Below, in pieces: positions 25,810 to 37,822 of a DNA stretch of 64,000 nt (its first letter is position 1; each line of letters starts with the position of its first letter). Position numbers and translations under genes: made by a program. The stretch is from Baylisascaris procyonis (Eukaryota; Nematoda; Chromadorea; Rhabditida; Ascarididae): NCBI GenBank assembly GCA_037389465.1, contig JAZARR010000045.1, forward strand, positions 1 to 64,000, read 5' to 3'. Under the pieces are notes generated by a model. The model saw only the letters and a program-made list of their open reading frames with translations, ran no database searches and was not told the origin of the DNA.

Positions 25810-26029
25810 TCACACCGGATGAGATTCGCTGGACACCTCTCCATAAATCTGGATAAGAGTCGACGACCAAAGCTGCAGTACTGTGTTGAGGTCTTCGATG
25901 GAAAAGATACTTTTCTCCGACGCAGGAAACTTTAAAACGTCGGTGCACGTCAGTTTATGTGTGAAGTGGGACCACCATCCACTCGTCCATCAAACATTTT
26001 CTGCGGTCCTTGCAGACATGGGAAGAAGG

Positions 26030-26102
26030 CGCCTTCTGTGGGACTCGAACCCACGACCCTCAGATTAAAAGTCTGATGCTCTACCCACTGAGCTAAGAAG
26101 GC
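26030..26102 (-). tRNA. tRNA-Lys(UUU)
   Basis: Copy 23. Position 17 C to G. Confidence 0.88.

Positions 26103-26322
26103 TCACACCGGATGTGATTCGCTGGACACCTCTCCATAAATCTGGATAGGAGTCGATGACGAAGGTTGCAGTACTGTGTTGAGGTCTTCGATGGAAAAGA
26201 TAGTTTTCTCCGACGCAGGAAACTTGAAGACGTGGGTACACGTCAGTTTATGTGTGAAGTGGGACCACCATCCACTCGTGCATCAAAGATTTTGTGCGAT
26301 CCTTCCAGACATCGGAAGAAGG

Positions 26323-26395
26323 CGCCTTCTGTGGGACTCGAACACACGACCCTCAGATTAAAAGTCTGATGCTCTACCGACTGAGCTAAGAAGGC
26323..26395 (-). tRNA. tRNA-Lys(UUU)
   Basis: Copy 24. T-stem U-C mismatch. Confidence 0.68.

Positions 26396-26615
26396 TCACA
26401 CCGGATGAATTTCGCTGGACACCTCTCTATAAATCTGGATAAGAGTCGATGTCGAATGCTGCAGTACTGTGTTGAGATCTCCGATGCTAATTATAGTTTC
26501 CTCCGACACTGGATATTGCAATACATCACTGCACGTCAGTTTATATATGAACTGCGACCACCATCCACTCGTCCATCAAACATTTTCTGCGATCCTTGCA
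26601 GACATGGGAAGAAGG

Positions 26616-26688
26616 CGCCTTCTGTGGGACTCGAACCCACGACCCTCAGATTAAAAGTCTGATGCTCTACCGACTGAGCTAAGAAGGC
26616..26688 (-). tRNA. tRNA-Lys(UUU)
   Basis: Copy 25, exact consensus. Confidence 0.92.

Positions 26689-26908
26689 TCACACCTGATT
26701 AGATTCGCTGGACACCTCTCCATAAATCTGGATAAGAGTCGACGACCAAAGCTGCAGCACTACATTGAGGTCTCCGATCCAAAATATTGTTTCCTCCGAC
26801 ACTGGAAATTACAATACATCACTGCACTTCAGTTTATATATGAACTGCGACCACCATCCACTCGTTCATCGAAGATTTTGTGCGATCCCTCCAGACATGG
26901 GAAGAAGG

Positions 26909-26981
26909 CGCCTTCTGTGGGACTCGAACCCACGACCCTCAGATTAAAAGTCTGATGCTCTACCGACTGAGTTAAGAAGGT
26909..26981 (-). tRNA. tRNA-Lys(UUU), two stem mismatches
   Basis: Copy 26. G10 to A and G1 to A, so both the D-stem and the 1-72 pair are mismatched. 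Confidence 0.55.

Positions 26982-27201
26982 TCACACCGGATGAGATTCG
27001 CTGGACACCTCTCCATAAATCTGGATAAGAGTCGACGACCAAAGCTGCAGTACTGTGTTGAGGTCTTCGATGGAAAAGATAGTTTTCTCCGACGCAGGAA
27101 ACTTCAAAACTACGGTGCACGTCAGATTATGTGTGAAGTGGGACCACCATCCACTCGTGCATCAAAGATTTTGTGCGATCCTTCCAGACATGGGAAGAAG
27201 G

Positions 27202-27274
27202 CGCCTTCTGTGGGACTCGAACCCACGACCCTCACATTAAAAGTCTGATGCTCTACCGACTGAGCTAAGAAGGA
27202..27274 (-). tRNA. tRNA-Lys(UUU), two stem mismatches
   Basis: Copy 27. Anticodon-stem G-G mismatch (TGTGA) and G1 to T. Confidence 0.52.

Positions 27275-27494
27275 TCACACCGGATGAGATTCGCTGGACA
27301 CCTCTCCATAAATCTGGATAAGAGTCGACGACCAAAGCTGCAGTACTACATTGAGGTCTCCGATCCAAAATATTGTTTCCTCCGACACTGGAAATTACAA
27401 TACATCACTGCACTTCAGTTCATATATGAACTGCGACCACCATCCACTCGTTCATCGAAGATTTTGTGCGATCCCTCCAGACATGGGAAGAAGG

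Positions 27495-27567
27495 CGCCTT
27501 CTGTGGGACTCGAACCCACGACCCTCAGATTAAAAGTCTGATGCTCTACCGACTGAGCTAAGAAGGC
27495..27567 (-). tRNA. tRNA-Lys(UUU)
   Basis: Copy 28, exact consensus. Confidence 0.92.

Positions 27568-27787
27568 TCATACCGGGTGAATTTCGCTGCACACCTCTCT
27601 ATAAATCTGGATAAGAGTCGATGACGAAGGCTGCAGTACTGTGTTGAGGTCTTCGATGGAAAAGATAGTTTTCTCCGACGCAGGAAACTTGAAGACGTGG
27701 GTGCACGTCAGTTTATGTGTGAAGTGGGACCGCCGTCCACTCGTGCATCAAAGATTTTGTGCGATCCTTGCAGACATGAGAAGAAGG

Positions 27788-27860
27788 CGCCTTCTGTGGG
27801 ACTCGAACCCACGACCCTCAGATTAAAAGTCTGATGCTCTACCGACTGAGCTAAGAAGGC
27788..27860 (-). tRNA. tRNA-Lys(UUU)
   Basis: Copy 29, exact consensus; the -1 flank base differs. Confidence 0.92.

Positions 27861-28080
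27861 ACACACCGGATGAATTTCGCTGGACACCTCTCTATAAATC
27901 TGGCTAAGAGTCGACGACGAAGGCTGCAGTACTACATTGAGGTCTCCGATCCAAAATATTGTTTCCTCCGACACTGGAAATTACAATACATCACTGCACT
28001 TCAGTTTATATATGAACTGCGACCACCATCCACTCGTTCATCGAAGATTTTGTGCGATCCCTCCAGACATGGGAAGAAGG

Positions 28081-28153
28081 CGCCTTCTGTGGGACTCGAA
28101 CCCACGACCCTCACATTAAAAGTCTGATGCTCTACCGACTGAGCTAAGAAGGA
28081..28153 (-). tRNA. tRNA-Lys(UUU), two stem mismatches
   Basis: Copy 30. Anticodon-stem G-G mismatch and G1 to T. Confidence 0.52.

Positions 28154-28373
28154 TCACACCGGATGAGATTCGCTGGACACCTCTCCATAAATCTGGATAA
28201 GAGTCGACGACCAAAGCTGCAGTACTACATTGAGGTCTCCGATCCAAAATATTGTTTCCTCCGACACTGGAAATTACAATACATCACTGCACTTCAGTTC
28301 ATATATGAACTGCGACCACCATCCACTCGTTCATCGAAGATTTTGTGCGATCCCTCCAGACATGGGAAGAAGG

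Positions 28374-28446
28374 CGCCTTCTGTGGGACTCGAACCCACGA
28401 CCCTCAGATTAAAAGTCTGATGCTCTACCGACTGAGCTAAGAAGGC
28374..28446 (-). tRNA. tRNA-Lys(UUU)
   Basis: Copy 31, exact consensus. Confidence 0.92.

Positions 28447-28666
28447 TCATACCGGGTGAATTTCGCTGCACACCTCTCTATAAATCTGGATAAGAGTCGA
28501 TGACGAAGGCTGCAGTACTGTGTTGAGGTCTTCGATGGAAAAGATAGTTTTCTCCGACGCAGGAAACTTGAAGACGTGGGTGCACGTCAGTTTATGTGTG
28601 AAGTGGGACCGCCGTCCACTCGTGCATCAAAGATTTTGTGCGATCCTTGCAGACATGAGAAGAAGG

Positions 28667-28739
28667 CGCCTTCTGTGGGACTCGAACCCACGACCCTCAG
28701 ATTAAAAGTCTGATGCTCTACCGACTGAGCTAAGAAGGC
28667..28739 (-). tRNA. tRNA-Lys(UUU)
   Basis: Copy 32, exact consensus. Confidence 0.92.

Positions 28740-28959
28740 TCACACGGGATGAATTTCGCTGGACACCTCTCTATAAATCTGGCTAAGAGTCGACGACGAA
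28801 GGCTGCAGTACTGCATTGAGGTCTCCGATCCAAAATATTGTTTCCTCCGACACTGGAAATTACAATACATCACTGCACTTCAGTTTATATATGAACTGCG
28901 ACCACCATCCACTCGTTCATCGAAGATTTTGTGCGATCCTTCCAGACATCGGAAGAAGG

Positions 28960-29032
28960 CGCCTTCTGTGGGACTCGAACACACGACCCTCAGATTAAAA
29001 GTCTTATGCTCTACCGACTGAGCTAAGAGGGC
28960..29032 (-). pseudogene. Decayed tRNA-Lys copy
   Basis: Copy 33. The same three stem mismatches as the copy at 23979; it starts block 2. Confidence 0.75.

Positions 29033-29252
29033 TCACACCGGATGAATTTCGCTGGACACCTCTCTATAAATCTGGATAAGAGTCGATGTCGAATGCTGCA
29101 GTACTGTGTTGAGATCTCCGATGCAAATTATAGTTTCCTCCAACACTGGATATTGCAATACATCACTGCACGTCAGTTTATATATGAACTGCGACCACCA
29201 ACCACTCGTCCATCAAACATTTTCTGCGATCCTTGCAGACATGGGAAGAAGG

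Positions 29253-29325
29253 CGCCTTCTGTGGGACTCGAACCCACGACCCTCAGATTAAAAGTCTGAT
29301 GCTCTACCGACTGAGCTAAGAAGGC
29253..29325 (-). tRNA. tRNA-Lys(UUU)
   Basis: Copy 34, exact consensus. Confidence 0.92.

Positions 29326-29545
29326 TCACACCGGATGAGATTCGCTGCACACATCTCCATAAATCTGGATAAGAGTCGACGACCAAAGCTGCAGTACTAC
29401 ATTGAGGTCTCCGATGCAAAATATAGTTTCCTTCGACACTGGAAATCGCAACACATCACTGCACGTCAGTTTATATATGAACTGCGACCACCATCCACTC
29501 GTCCATCAAACATTTTTTGCGATCCTTGCAGACATGGGAAGAAGG

Positions 29546-29618
29546 CGCCTTCTGTGGGACTCGAACCCACGACCCTCAGATTAAAAGTCTGATGCTCTAC
29601 CGACTGAGCTAAGAAGGC
29546..29618 (-). tRNA. tRNA-Lys(UUU)
   Basis: Copy 35, exact consensus. Confidence 0.92.

Positions 29619-29838
29619 TCAAACCTGATGAGATTCGCTGGACACCTCTCCATAAATCTGGATAAGAGTCGACGACCAAAGCTGCAGTACTGTGTTGAGG
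29701 TCTTCGATGGAAAAGATAGTTTTCTCCGACGCAGGAAACTTTAAAACGTCGGTGCACGTCAGTTTATGTCTGAAGTGGGACCACCATCCACTCGTGCATC
29801 AAAGATTTTCTGCGATCCTTCCAGACATCGGAAGAAGG

Positions 29839-29911
29839 CGCCTTCTGTGGGACTCGAACCCACGACCCTCAGATTAAAAGTCTGATGCTCTACCGACTGA
29901 GCTAAGAAGGC
29839..29911 (-). tRNA. tRNA-Lys(UUU)
   Basis: Copy 36, exact consensus. Confidence 0.92.

Positions 29912-30131
29912 TCACACCGGGTGAATTTCGCTGTCCACCTCTCTATAAATCTGGATAGGAGTCGATGACGAAGGTTGCAGTACTGTGTTGAGGTCTTCGA
30001 TGGAAAAGATAGTTTTCTCCGACGCAGGAAACTTGAAGACGTGGGTACACGTCAGTTTATGTGTGAAGTGGGACCACCATCCACTCGTGCATCAAAGATT
30101 TTGTGCGATCCTTCCAGACATCGGAAGAAGG

Positions 30132-30204
30132 CGCCTTCTGTGGGACTCGAACACACGACCCTCAGATTAAAAGTCTGATGCTCTACCGACTGAGCTAAGA
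30201 AGGC
30132..30204 (-). tRNA. tRNA-Lys(UUU)
   Basis: Copy 37. T-stem U-C mismatch. Confidence 0.68.

Positions 30205-30424
30205 TCACACCGGATGAATTTCGCTGGACACCTCTCTATAAATCTGGATAAGAGTCGATGTCGAATGCTGCAGTACTGTGTTGAGATCTCCGATGCAAAT
30301 TATAGTTTCCTCCGACACTGGATATTGCAATACATCACTGCACGTCAGTTTATATATGAACTGCGACCACCATCCACTCGTCCATCAAACATTTTCTGCG
30401 ATCCTTGCAGACATGGGAAGAAGG

Positions 30425-30497
30425 CGCCTTCTGTGGGACTCGAACCCACGACCCTCAGATTAAAAGTCTGATGCTCTACCGACTGAGCTAAGAAGGC
30425..30497 (-). tRNA. tRNA-Lys(UUU)
   Basis: Copy 38, exact consensus. Confidence 0.92.

Positions 30498-30717
30498 TCA
30501 CACCTGATTAGATTCGCTGGACACCTCTCCATAAATCTGGATAAGAGTCGACGACCAAAGCTGCAGCACTACATTGAGGTCTCCGATCCAAAATATTGTT
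30601 TCCTCCGACACTGGAAATTACAATACATCACTGCACTTCAGTTTATATATGAACTGCGACCACCATCCACTCGTTCATCGAAGATTTTGTGCGATCCCTC
30701 CAGACATGGGAAGAAGG

Positions 30718-30790
30718 CGCCTTCTGTGGGACTCGAACCCACGACCCTCAGATTAAAAGTCTGATGCTCTACCGACTGAGTTAAGAAGGC
30718..30790 (-). tRNA. tRNA-Lys(UUU)
   Basis: Copy 39. D-stem G10 to A. Confidence 0.66.

Positions 30791-31010
30791 TCACACCGGA
30801 TGAGATTCGCTGGACACCTCTCCATAAATCTGGATAAGAGTCGACGACCAAAGCTGCAGTACTGTGTTGAGGTCTTCGATGGAAAAGATACTTTTCTCCG
30901 ACGCAGGAAACTTTAAAACGTCGGTGCACGTCAGTTTATGTGTGAAGTGGGACCACCATCCACTCGTCCATCAAACATTTTCTGCGGTCCTTGCAGACAT
31001 GGGAAGAAGG

Positions 31011-31083
31011 CGCCTTCTGTGGGACTCGAACCCACGACCCTCAGATTAAAAGTCTGATGCTCTACCCACTGAGCTAAGAAGGC
31011..31083 (-). 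tRNA. tRNA-Lys(UUU)
   Basis: Copy 40. Position 17 C to G. Confidence 0.88.

Positions 31084-31303
31084 TCACACCGGATGTGATT
31101 CGCTGGACACCTCTCCATAAATCTGGATAGGAGTCGATGACGAAGGTTGCAGTACTGTGTTGAGGTCTTCGATGGAAAAGATAGTTTTCTCCGACGCAGG
31201 AAACTTGAAGACGTGGGTACACGTCAGTTTATGTGTGAAGTGGGACCACCATCCACTCGTGCATCAAAGATTTTGTGCGATCCTTCCAGACATCGGAAGA
31301 AGG

Positions 31304-31376
31304 CGCCTTCTGTGGGACTCGAACACACGACCCTCAGATTAAAAGTCTGATGCTCTACCGACTGAGCTAAGAAGGC
31304..31376 (-). tRNA. tRNA-Lys(UUU)
   Basis: Copy 41. T-stem U-C mismatch. Confidence 0.68.

Positions 31377-31596
31377 TCACACCGGATGAATTTCGCTGGA
31401 CACCTCTCTATAAATCTGGATAAGAGTCGATGTCGAATGCTGCAGTACTGTGTTGAGATCTCCGATGCAAATTATAGTTTCCTCCGACACTGGATATTGC
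31501 AATACATCACTGCACGTCAGTTTATATATGAACTGCGACCACCATCCACTCGTCCATCAAACATTTTCTGCGATCCTTGCAGACATGGGAAGAAGG

Positions 31597-31669
31597 CGCC
31601 TTCTGTGGGACTCGAACCCACGACCCTCAGATTAAAAGTCTGATGCTCTACCGACTGAGCTAAGAAGGC
31597..31669 (-). tRNA. tRNA-Lys(UUU)
   Basis: Copy 42, exact consensus. Confidence 0.92.

Positions 31670-31889
31670 TCACACCTGATTAGATTCGCTGGACACCTCT
31701 CCATAAATCTGGATAAGAGTCGACGACCAAAGCTGCAGCACTACATTGAGGTCTCCGATCCAAAATATTGTTTCCTCCGACACTGGAAATTACAATACAT
31801 CACTGCACTTCAGTTTATATATGAACTGCGACCACCATCCACTCGTTCATCGAAGATTTTGTGCGATCCCTCCAGACATGGGAAGAAGG

Positions 31890-31962
31890 CGCCTTCTGTG
31901 GGACTCGAACCCACGACCCTCAGATTAAAAGTCTGATGCTCTACCGACTGAGTTAAGAAGGC
31890..31962 (-). tRNA. 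tRNA-Lys(UUU)
   Basis: Copy 43. D-stem G10 to A; unlike its counterpart at 26909, G1 is intact. Confidence 0.66.

Positions 31963-32182
31963 TCACACCGGATGAGATTCGCTGGACACCTCTCCATAAA
32001 TCTGGATAAGAGTCGACGACCAAAGCTGCAGTACTGTGTTGAGGTCTTCGATGGAAAAGATAGTTTTCTCCGACGCAGGAAACTTCAAAACTACGGTGCA
32101 CGTCAGATTATGTGTGAAGTGGGACCACCATCCACTCGTGCATCAAAGATTTTGTGCGATCCCTCCAGACATGGGAAGAAGG

Positions 32183-32255
32183 CGCCTTCTGTGGGACTCG
32201 AACCCACGACCCTCAGATTAAAAGTCTGATGCTCTACCGACTGAGCTAAGAAGGC
32183..32255 (-). tRNA. tRNA-Lys(UUU), in a chimeric unit
   Basis: Copy 44, exact consensus. Its spacer matches the unit at 27202, but its tRNA and 5' flank match the unit at 27495. Confidence 0.92.

Positions 32256-32475
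32256 TCATACCGGGTGAATTTCGCTGCACACCTCTCTATAAATCTGGAT
32301 AAGAGTCGATGACGAAGGCTGCAGTACTGTGTTGAGGTCTTCGATGGAAAAGATAGTTTTCTCCGACGCAGGAAACTTGAAGACGTGGGTGCACGTCAGT
32401 TTATGTGTGAAGTGGGACCGCCGTCCACTCGTGCATCAAAGATTTTGTGCGATCCTTGCAGACATGAGAAGAAGG

Positions 32476-32548
32476 CGCCTTCTGTGGGACTCGAACCCAC
32501 GACCTTCAGATTAAAAGTCTGATGCTCTACCGACTGAGCTAAGAAGGC
32476..32548 (-). tRNA. tRNA-Lys(UUU)
   Basis: Copy 45. One variable-loop change (G44 to A). Confidence 0.86.

Positions 32549-32768
32549 ACACACCGGATGAATTTCGCTGGACACCTCCCTATAAATCTGGCTAAGAGTC
32601 GACGACGAAGGCTGCAGTACTACATTGAGGTCTCCGATCCAAAATATTGTTTCCTCCGACACTGGAAATTACAATACATCACTGCACTTCAGTTTATATA
32701 TGAACTGCGACCACCATCCACTCGTTCATCGAAGATTTTGTGCGATCCCTCCAGACATGGGAAGAAGG

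Positions 32769-32841
32769 CGCCTTCTGTGGGACTCGAACCCACGACCCTC
32801 ACATTAAAAGTCTGATGCTCTACCGACTGAGCTAAGAAGGA
32769..32841 (-). tRNA. tRNA-Lys(UUU), two stem mismatches
   Basis: Copy 46. Anticodon-stem G-G mismatch and G1 to T. Confidence 0.52.

Positions 32842-33061
32842 TCACACCGGATGAGATTCGCTGGACACCTCTCCATAAATCTGGATAAGAGTCGACGACC
32901 AAAGCTGCAGTACTACATTGAGGTCTCCGATCCAAAATATTGTTTCCTCCGACACTGGAAATTACAATACATCACTGCACTTCAGTTCATATATGAACTG
33001 CGACCACCATCCACTCGTTCATCGAAGATTTTGTGCGATCCCTCCAGACATGGGAAGAAGG

Positions 33062-33134
33062 CGCCTTCTGTGGGACTCGAACCCACGACCCTCAGATTAA
33101 AAGTCTGATGCTCTACCGACTGAGCTAAGAAGGC
33062..33134 (-). tRNA. tRNA-Lys(UUU)
   Basis: Copy 47, exact consensus. Confidence 0.92.

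Positions 33135-33354
33135 TCATACCGGGTGAATTTCGCTGCACACCTCTCTATAAATCTGGATAAGAGTCGATGACGAAGGCTG
33201 CAGTACTGTGTTGAGGTCTTCGATGGAAAAGATAGTTTTCTCCGACGCAGGAAACTTGAAGACGTGGGTGTACGTCAGTTTATGTGTGAAGTGGGACCGC
33301 CGTCCACTCGTGCATCAAAGATTTTGTGCGATCCTTGCAGACATGAGAAGAAGG

Positions 33355-33427
33355 CGCCTTCTGTGGGACTCGAACCCACGACCCTCAGATTAAAAGTCTG
33401 ATGCTCTACCGACTGAGCTAAGAAGGC
33355..33427 (-). tRNA. tRNA-Lys(UUU)
   Basis: Copy 48, exact consensus. Confidence 0.92.

Positions 33428-33647
33428 ACACACCGGATGAATTTCGCTGGACACCTCTCTATAAATCTGGCTAAGAGTCGACGACGAAGGCTGCAGTACT
33501 ACATTGAGGTCTCCGATCCAAAATATTGTTTCCTCCGACACTGGAAATTACAATACATCACTGCACTTCAGTTTATATATGAACTGCGACCACCATCCAC
33601 TCGTTCATCGAAGATTTTGTGCGATCCCTCCAGACATGGGAAGAAGG

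Positions 33648-33720
33648 CGCCTTCTGTGGGACTCGAACCCACGACCCTCAGATTAAAAGTCTGATGCTCT
33701 ATCGACTGAGCTAAGAAGGC
33648..33720 (-). tRNA. tRNA-Lys(UUU)
   Basis: Copy 49. G19 to A. Confidence 0.78.

Positions 33721-33940
33721 TCACACCTGATGAGATTCGCTGGACACCTCTCCATAAATCTGGATAAGAGTCGACGACCAAAGCTGCAGTACTGTGTTGA
33801 GGTCTTCGATGGAAAAGATAGTTTTCTCCGACGCAGGAAACTTTAAAACGTCGGTGCACGTCAGTTTATGTGTGAAGTGGGACCACCATCCACTCGTGCA
33901 TCAAAGATTTTCTGCGATCCTTCCAGACATCGGAAGAAGG

Positions 33941-34013
33941 CGCCTTCTGTGGGACTCGAACCCACGACCCTCAGATTAAAAGTCTGATGCTCTACCGACT
34001 GAGCTAAGAAGGC
33941..34013 (-). tRNA. tRNA-Lys(UUU)
   Basis: Copy 50, exact consensus. Confidence 0.92.

Positions 34014-34233
34014 TCACACCGGGTGAATTTCGCTGCCCACCTCTCTATAAATCTGGATAGGAGTCGATGACGAAGGTTGCAGTACTGTGTTGAGGTCTTC
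34101 GATGGAAAAGATAGTTTTCTCCGACGCAGGAAACTTGAAGACGTGGGTACACGTCAGTTTATGTGTGAAGTGGGACCGCCATCCACTCGTGCATCAAAGA
34201 TTTTGTGCGATCCTTGCAGACATGGGAAGAAGG

Positions 34234-34306
34234 CGCCTTCTGTGGGAATGGAACCCACGACCCTCAGATTAAAAGTCTGATGCTCTACCGACTGAGCTAA
34301 GAAGGC
34234..34306 (-). tRNA. tRNA-Lys(UUU), T-loop altered
   Basis: Copy 51. T-loop TTCCATT, as at 23686. Confidence 0.6.

Positions 34307-34526
34307 TCACACCGGATGAGATTTGCTGGACACCTCTCCATAAATCTGGATAAGAGTCGACGACCAAAGCTGCAGTACAGTGTCGAGGTCTTCGATGGAA
34401 AAGATAGTTTTCTCCGACGCAGGAAACTTCAAAACGTCGGTGCACGTCAGTTTATGTGTGAAGTGGGACCACCATCCACTCGTGCATCAAAGATTTTGTG
34501 CGATCCTTCCAGACATCGGAAGAAGG

Positions 34527-34599
34527 CGCCTTCTGTGGGACTCGAACACACGACCCTCAGATTAAAAGTCTTATGCTCTACCGACTGAGCTAAGAGGGC
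34527..34599 (-). pseudogene. Decayed tRNA-Lys copy
   Basis: Copy 52. The same three stem mismatches as at 23979 and 28960; it starts block 3. Confidence 0.75.

Positions 34600-34819
34600 T
34601 CACACCGGATGAATTTCGCTGGACACCTCTCTATAAATCTGGATAAGAGTCGATGTCGAATGCTGCAGTACTGTGTTGAGATCTCGGATGCAAATTATAG
34701 TTTCCTCCAACACTGGATATTGCAATACATCACTGCACGTCAGTTTATATATGAACTGCGACCACCAACCACTCGTCCATCAAACATTTTCTGCGATCCT
34801 TGCAGACATGGGAAGAAGG

Positions 34820-34892
34820 CGCCTTCTGTGGGACTCGAACCAACGACCCTCAGATTAAAAGTCTGATGCTCTACCGACTGAGCTAAGAAGGC
34820..34892 (-). tRNA. tRNA-Lys(UUU)
   Basis: Copy 53. T-stem GTTGG, one U-C mismatch in the middle of the stem. Confidence 0.66.

Positions 34893-35112
34893 TCACACCG
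34901 GATGAGATTCGCTGCACACATCTCCATAAATCTGGATAAGAGTCGACGACCAAAGCTGCAGTACTACATTGAGGTCTCCGATGCAAAATATAGTTTCCTT
35001 CGACACTGGAAATCGCAACACATCACTGCACGTCAGTTTATATATGAACTGCGACCACCATCCACTCGTCCATGAAACATTTTTTGCGATCCTTGCAGAC
35101 ATGGGAAGAAGG

Positions 35113-35185
35113 CGCCTTCTGTGGGACTCGAACCCACGACCCTCAGATTAAAAGTCTGATGCTCTACCGACTGAGCTAAGAAGGC
35113..35185 (-). tRNA. tRNA-Lys(UUU)
   Basis: Copy 54, exact consensus. Confidence 0.92.

Positions 35186-35405
35186 TCAAACCTGATGAGA
35201 TTCGCTGGACACCTCTCCATAAATCTGGATAAGAGTCGACGACCAAAGCTGCAGTACTGTGTTGAGGTCTTCGATGGAAAAGATAGTTTTCTCCGACGCA
35301 GGAAACTTTAAAACGTCGGTGCACGTCAGTTTATGTCTGAAGTGGGACCACCATCCACTCGTGCATCAAAGATTTTCTGCGATCCTTCCAGACATCGGAA
35401 GAAGG

Positions 35406-35478
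35406 CGCCTTCTGTGGGACTCGAACCCACGACCCTCAGATTAAAAGTCTGATGCTCTACCGACTGAGCTAAGAAGGC
35406..35478 (-). tRNA. tRNA-Lys(UUU)
   Basis: Copy 55, exact consensus. Confidence 0.92.

Positions 35479-35698
35479 TCACACCGGGTGAATTTCGCTG
35501 CCCACCTCTCTATAAATCTGGATAGGAGTCGATGACGAAGGTTGCAGTACTGTGTTGAGGTCTTCGATGGAAAAGATAGTTTTCTCCGACGCAGGAAACT
35601 TGAAGACGTGGGTACACGTCAGTTTATGTGTGAAGTGGGACCACCATCCACTCGTGCATCAAAGATTTTGTGCGATCCTTCCAGACATCGGAAGAAGG

Positions 35699-35771
35699 CG
35701 CCTTCTGTGGGACTCGAACACACGACCCTCAGATTAAAAGTCTGATGCTCTACCGACTGAGCTAAGAAGGC
35699..35771 (-). tRNA. tRNA-Lys(UUU)
   Basis: Copy 56. T-stem U-C mismatch. Confidence 0.68.

Positions 35772-35991
35772 TCACACCGGATGAATTTCGCTGGACACCT
35801 CTCTATAAATCTGGATAAGAGTCGATGTCGAATGCTGCAGTACTGTGTTGAGATCTCCGATGCAAATTATAGTTTCCTCCGACACTGGATATTGCAATAC
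35901 ATCACTGCACGTCAGTTTATATATGAACTGCGACCACCATCCACTCGTCCATCAAACATTTTCTGCGATCCTTGCAGACATGGGAAGAAGG

Positions 35992-36064
35992 CGCCTTCTG
36001 TGGGACTCGAACCCACGACACTCAGATTAAAAGTCTGATGCTCTACCGACTGAGCTAAGAAGGC
35992..36064 (-). tRNA. tRNA-Lys(UUU)
   Basis: Copy 57. One variable-loop change (G to T). Confidence 0.85.

Positions 36065-36284
36065 TCACACCTGATTAGATTCGCTGGACACCTCTCCATA
36101 AATCTGGATAAGAGTCGACGACCAAAGCTGCAGCACTACATTGAGGTCTCCGATCCAAAATATTGTTTCCTCCGACACTGGAAATTACAATACATCACTG
36201 CACTTCAGTTTATATATGAACTGCGACCACCATCCACTCGTTCATCGAAGATTTTGTGCGATCCCTCCAGACATGGGAAGAAGG

Positions 36285-36357
36285 CGCCTTCTGTAGGACT
36301 CGAACCCACGACCCTCAGATTAAAAGTCTGATGCTCTACCGACTGAGTTAAGAAGGC
36285..36357 (-). 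tRNA. tRNA-Lys(UUU), two changes
   Basis: Copy 58. D-stem G10 to A, and T-stem CCTAC giving a G-U pair. Confidence 0.6.

Positions 36358-36577
36358 TCACACCGGATGAGATTCGCTGGACACCTCTCCATAAATCTGG
36401 ATAAGAGTCGACGACCAAAGCTGCAGTACTGTGTTGAGGTCTTCGATGGAAAAGATAGTTTTCTCCGACGCAGGAAACTTCAAAACTACGGTGCACGTCA
36501 GATTATGTGTGAAGTGGGACCACCATCCACTCGTGCATCAAAGATTTTGTGCGATCCTTCCAGACATGGGAAGAAGG

Positions 36578-36650
36578 CGCCTTCTGTGGGACTCGAACCC
36601 ACGACCCTCACATTAAAAGTCTGATGCTCTACCGACTGAGCTAAGAAGGA
36578..36650 (-). tRNA. tRNA-Lys(UUU), two stem mismatches
   Basis: Copy 59. Anticodon-stem G-G mismatch and G1 to T. Confidence 0.52.

Positions 36651-36870
36651 TCACACCGGATGAGATTCGCTGGACACCTCTCCATAAATCTGGATAAGAG
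36701 TCGACGACCAAAGCTGCAGTACTACATTGAGGTCTCCGATCCAAAATATTGTTTCCTCCGACACTGGAAATTACAATACATCACTGCACTTCAGTTCATA
36801 TATGAACTGCGACCACCATCCACTCGTTCATCGAAGATTTTGTGCGATCCCTCCAGACATGGGAAGAAGG

Positions 36871-36943
36871 CGCCTTCTGTGGGACTCGAACCCACGACCC
36901 TCAGATTAAAAGTCTGATGCTCTACCGACTGAGCTAAGAAGGC
36871..36943 (-). tRNA. tRNA-Lys(UUU)
   Basis: Copy 60, exact consensus. Confidence 0.92.

Positions 36944-37163
36944 TCATACCGGGTGAATTTCGCTGCACACCTCTCTATAAATCTGGATAAGAGTCGATGA
37001 CGAAGGCTGCAGTACTGTGTTGAGGTCTTCGATGGAAAAGATAGTTTTCTCCGACGCAGGAAACTTCAAGACGTGGGTGCACGTCAGTTTATGTGTGAAG
37101 TGGGACCGCCGTCCACTCGTGCATCAAAGATTTTGTGCGATCCTTGCAGACATGAGAAGAAGG

Positions 37164-37236
37164 CGCCTTCTGTGGGACTCGAACCCACGACCCTCAGATT
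37201 AAAAGTCTGATGCTCTACCGACTGAGCTAAGAAGGC
37164..37236 (-). tRNA. tRNA-Lys(UUU)
   Basis: Copy 61, exact consensus. Confidence 0.92.

Positions 37237-37456
37237 ACACACCGGATGAATTTCGCTGGACACCTCTCTATAAATCTGGCTAAGAGTCGACGACGAAGGG
37301 TGCAGTACTACATTGAGGTCTCCGATCCAAAATATTGTTTCCTCCGACACTGGAAATTACAATACATCACTGCACTTCAGTTTATATATGAACTGCGACC
37401 ACCATCCACTCGTTCATCGAAGATTTTGTGCGATCCCTCCAGACATGGGAAGAAGG

Positions 37457-37529
37457 CGCCTTCTGTGGGACTCGAACCCACGACCCTCACATTAAAAGTC
37501 TGATGCTCTACCGACTGAGCTAAGAAGGA
37457..37529 (-). tRNA. tRNA-Lys(UUU), two stem mismatches
   Basis: Copy 62. Anticodon-stem G-G mismatch and G1 to T. Confidence 0.52.

Positions 37530-37749
37530 TCACACCGGATGAGATTCGCTGGACACCTCTCCATAAATCTGGATAAGAGTCGACGACCAAAGCTGCAGTA
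37601 CTACATTGAGGTCTCCGATCCAAAATATTGTTTCCTCCGACACTGGAAATTACAATACATCACTGCACTTCAGTTCATATATGAACTGCGACCACCATCC
37701 ACTCGTTCATCGAAGATTTTGTGCGATCCCTCCAGACATGGGAAGAAGG

Positions 37750-37822
37750 CGCCTTCTGTGGGACTCGAACCCACGACCCTCAGATTAAAAGTCTGATGCT
37801 CTACCGACTGAGCTAAGAAGGC
37750..37822 (-). tRNA. tRNA-Lys(UUU)
   Basis: Copy 63, exact consensus. Confidence 0.92.

Larger units (their letters stand above)
23979..28959 (-). repeat. Higher-order repeat block 1 (17 units)
   Basis: It starts with a decayed tRNA copy carrying three stem mismatches (23979) and runs to just before the next such copy. The order of marked units is decayed copy, consensus, consensus, consensus, T-stem variant, consensus, D-stem variant, position-17 variant, T-stem variant, consensus, D-stem variant. 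The same order recurs in block 2, with spacer sequence that looks almost identical by eye. Confidence 0.8.
28960..34526 (-). repeat. Higher-order repeat block 2 (19 units)
   Basis: The first 11 units repeat block 1 in order. The unit with the tRNA at 32183 is chimeric: it has the left part of block 1's unit at 27202 and the right part of the unit at 27495, so one unit has been lost. The end of this block (33648, 33941, 34234) matches the units just before block 1 (23100, 23393, 23686). Confidence 0.78.
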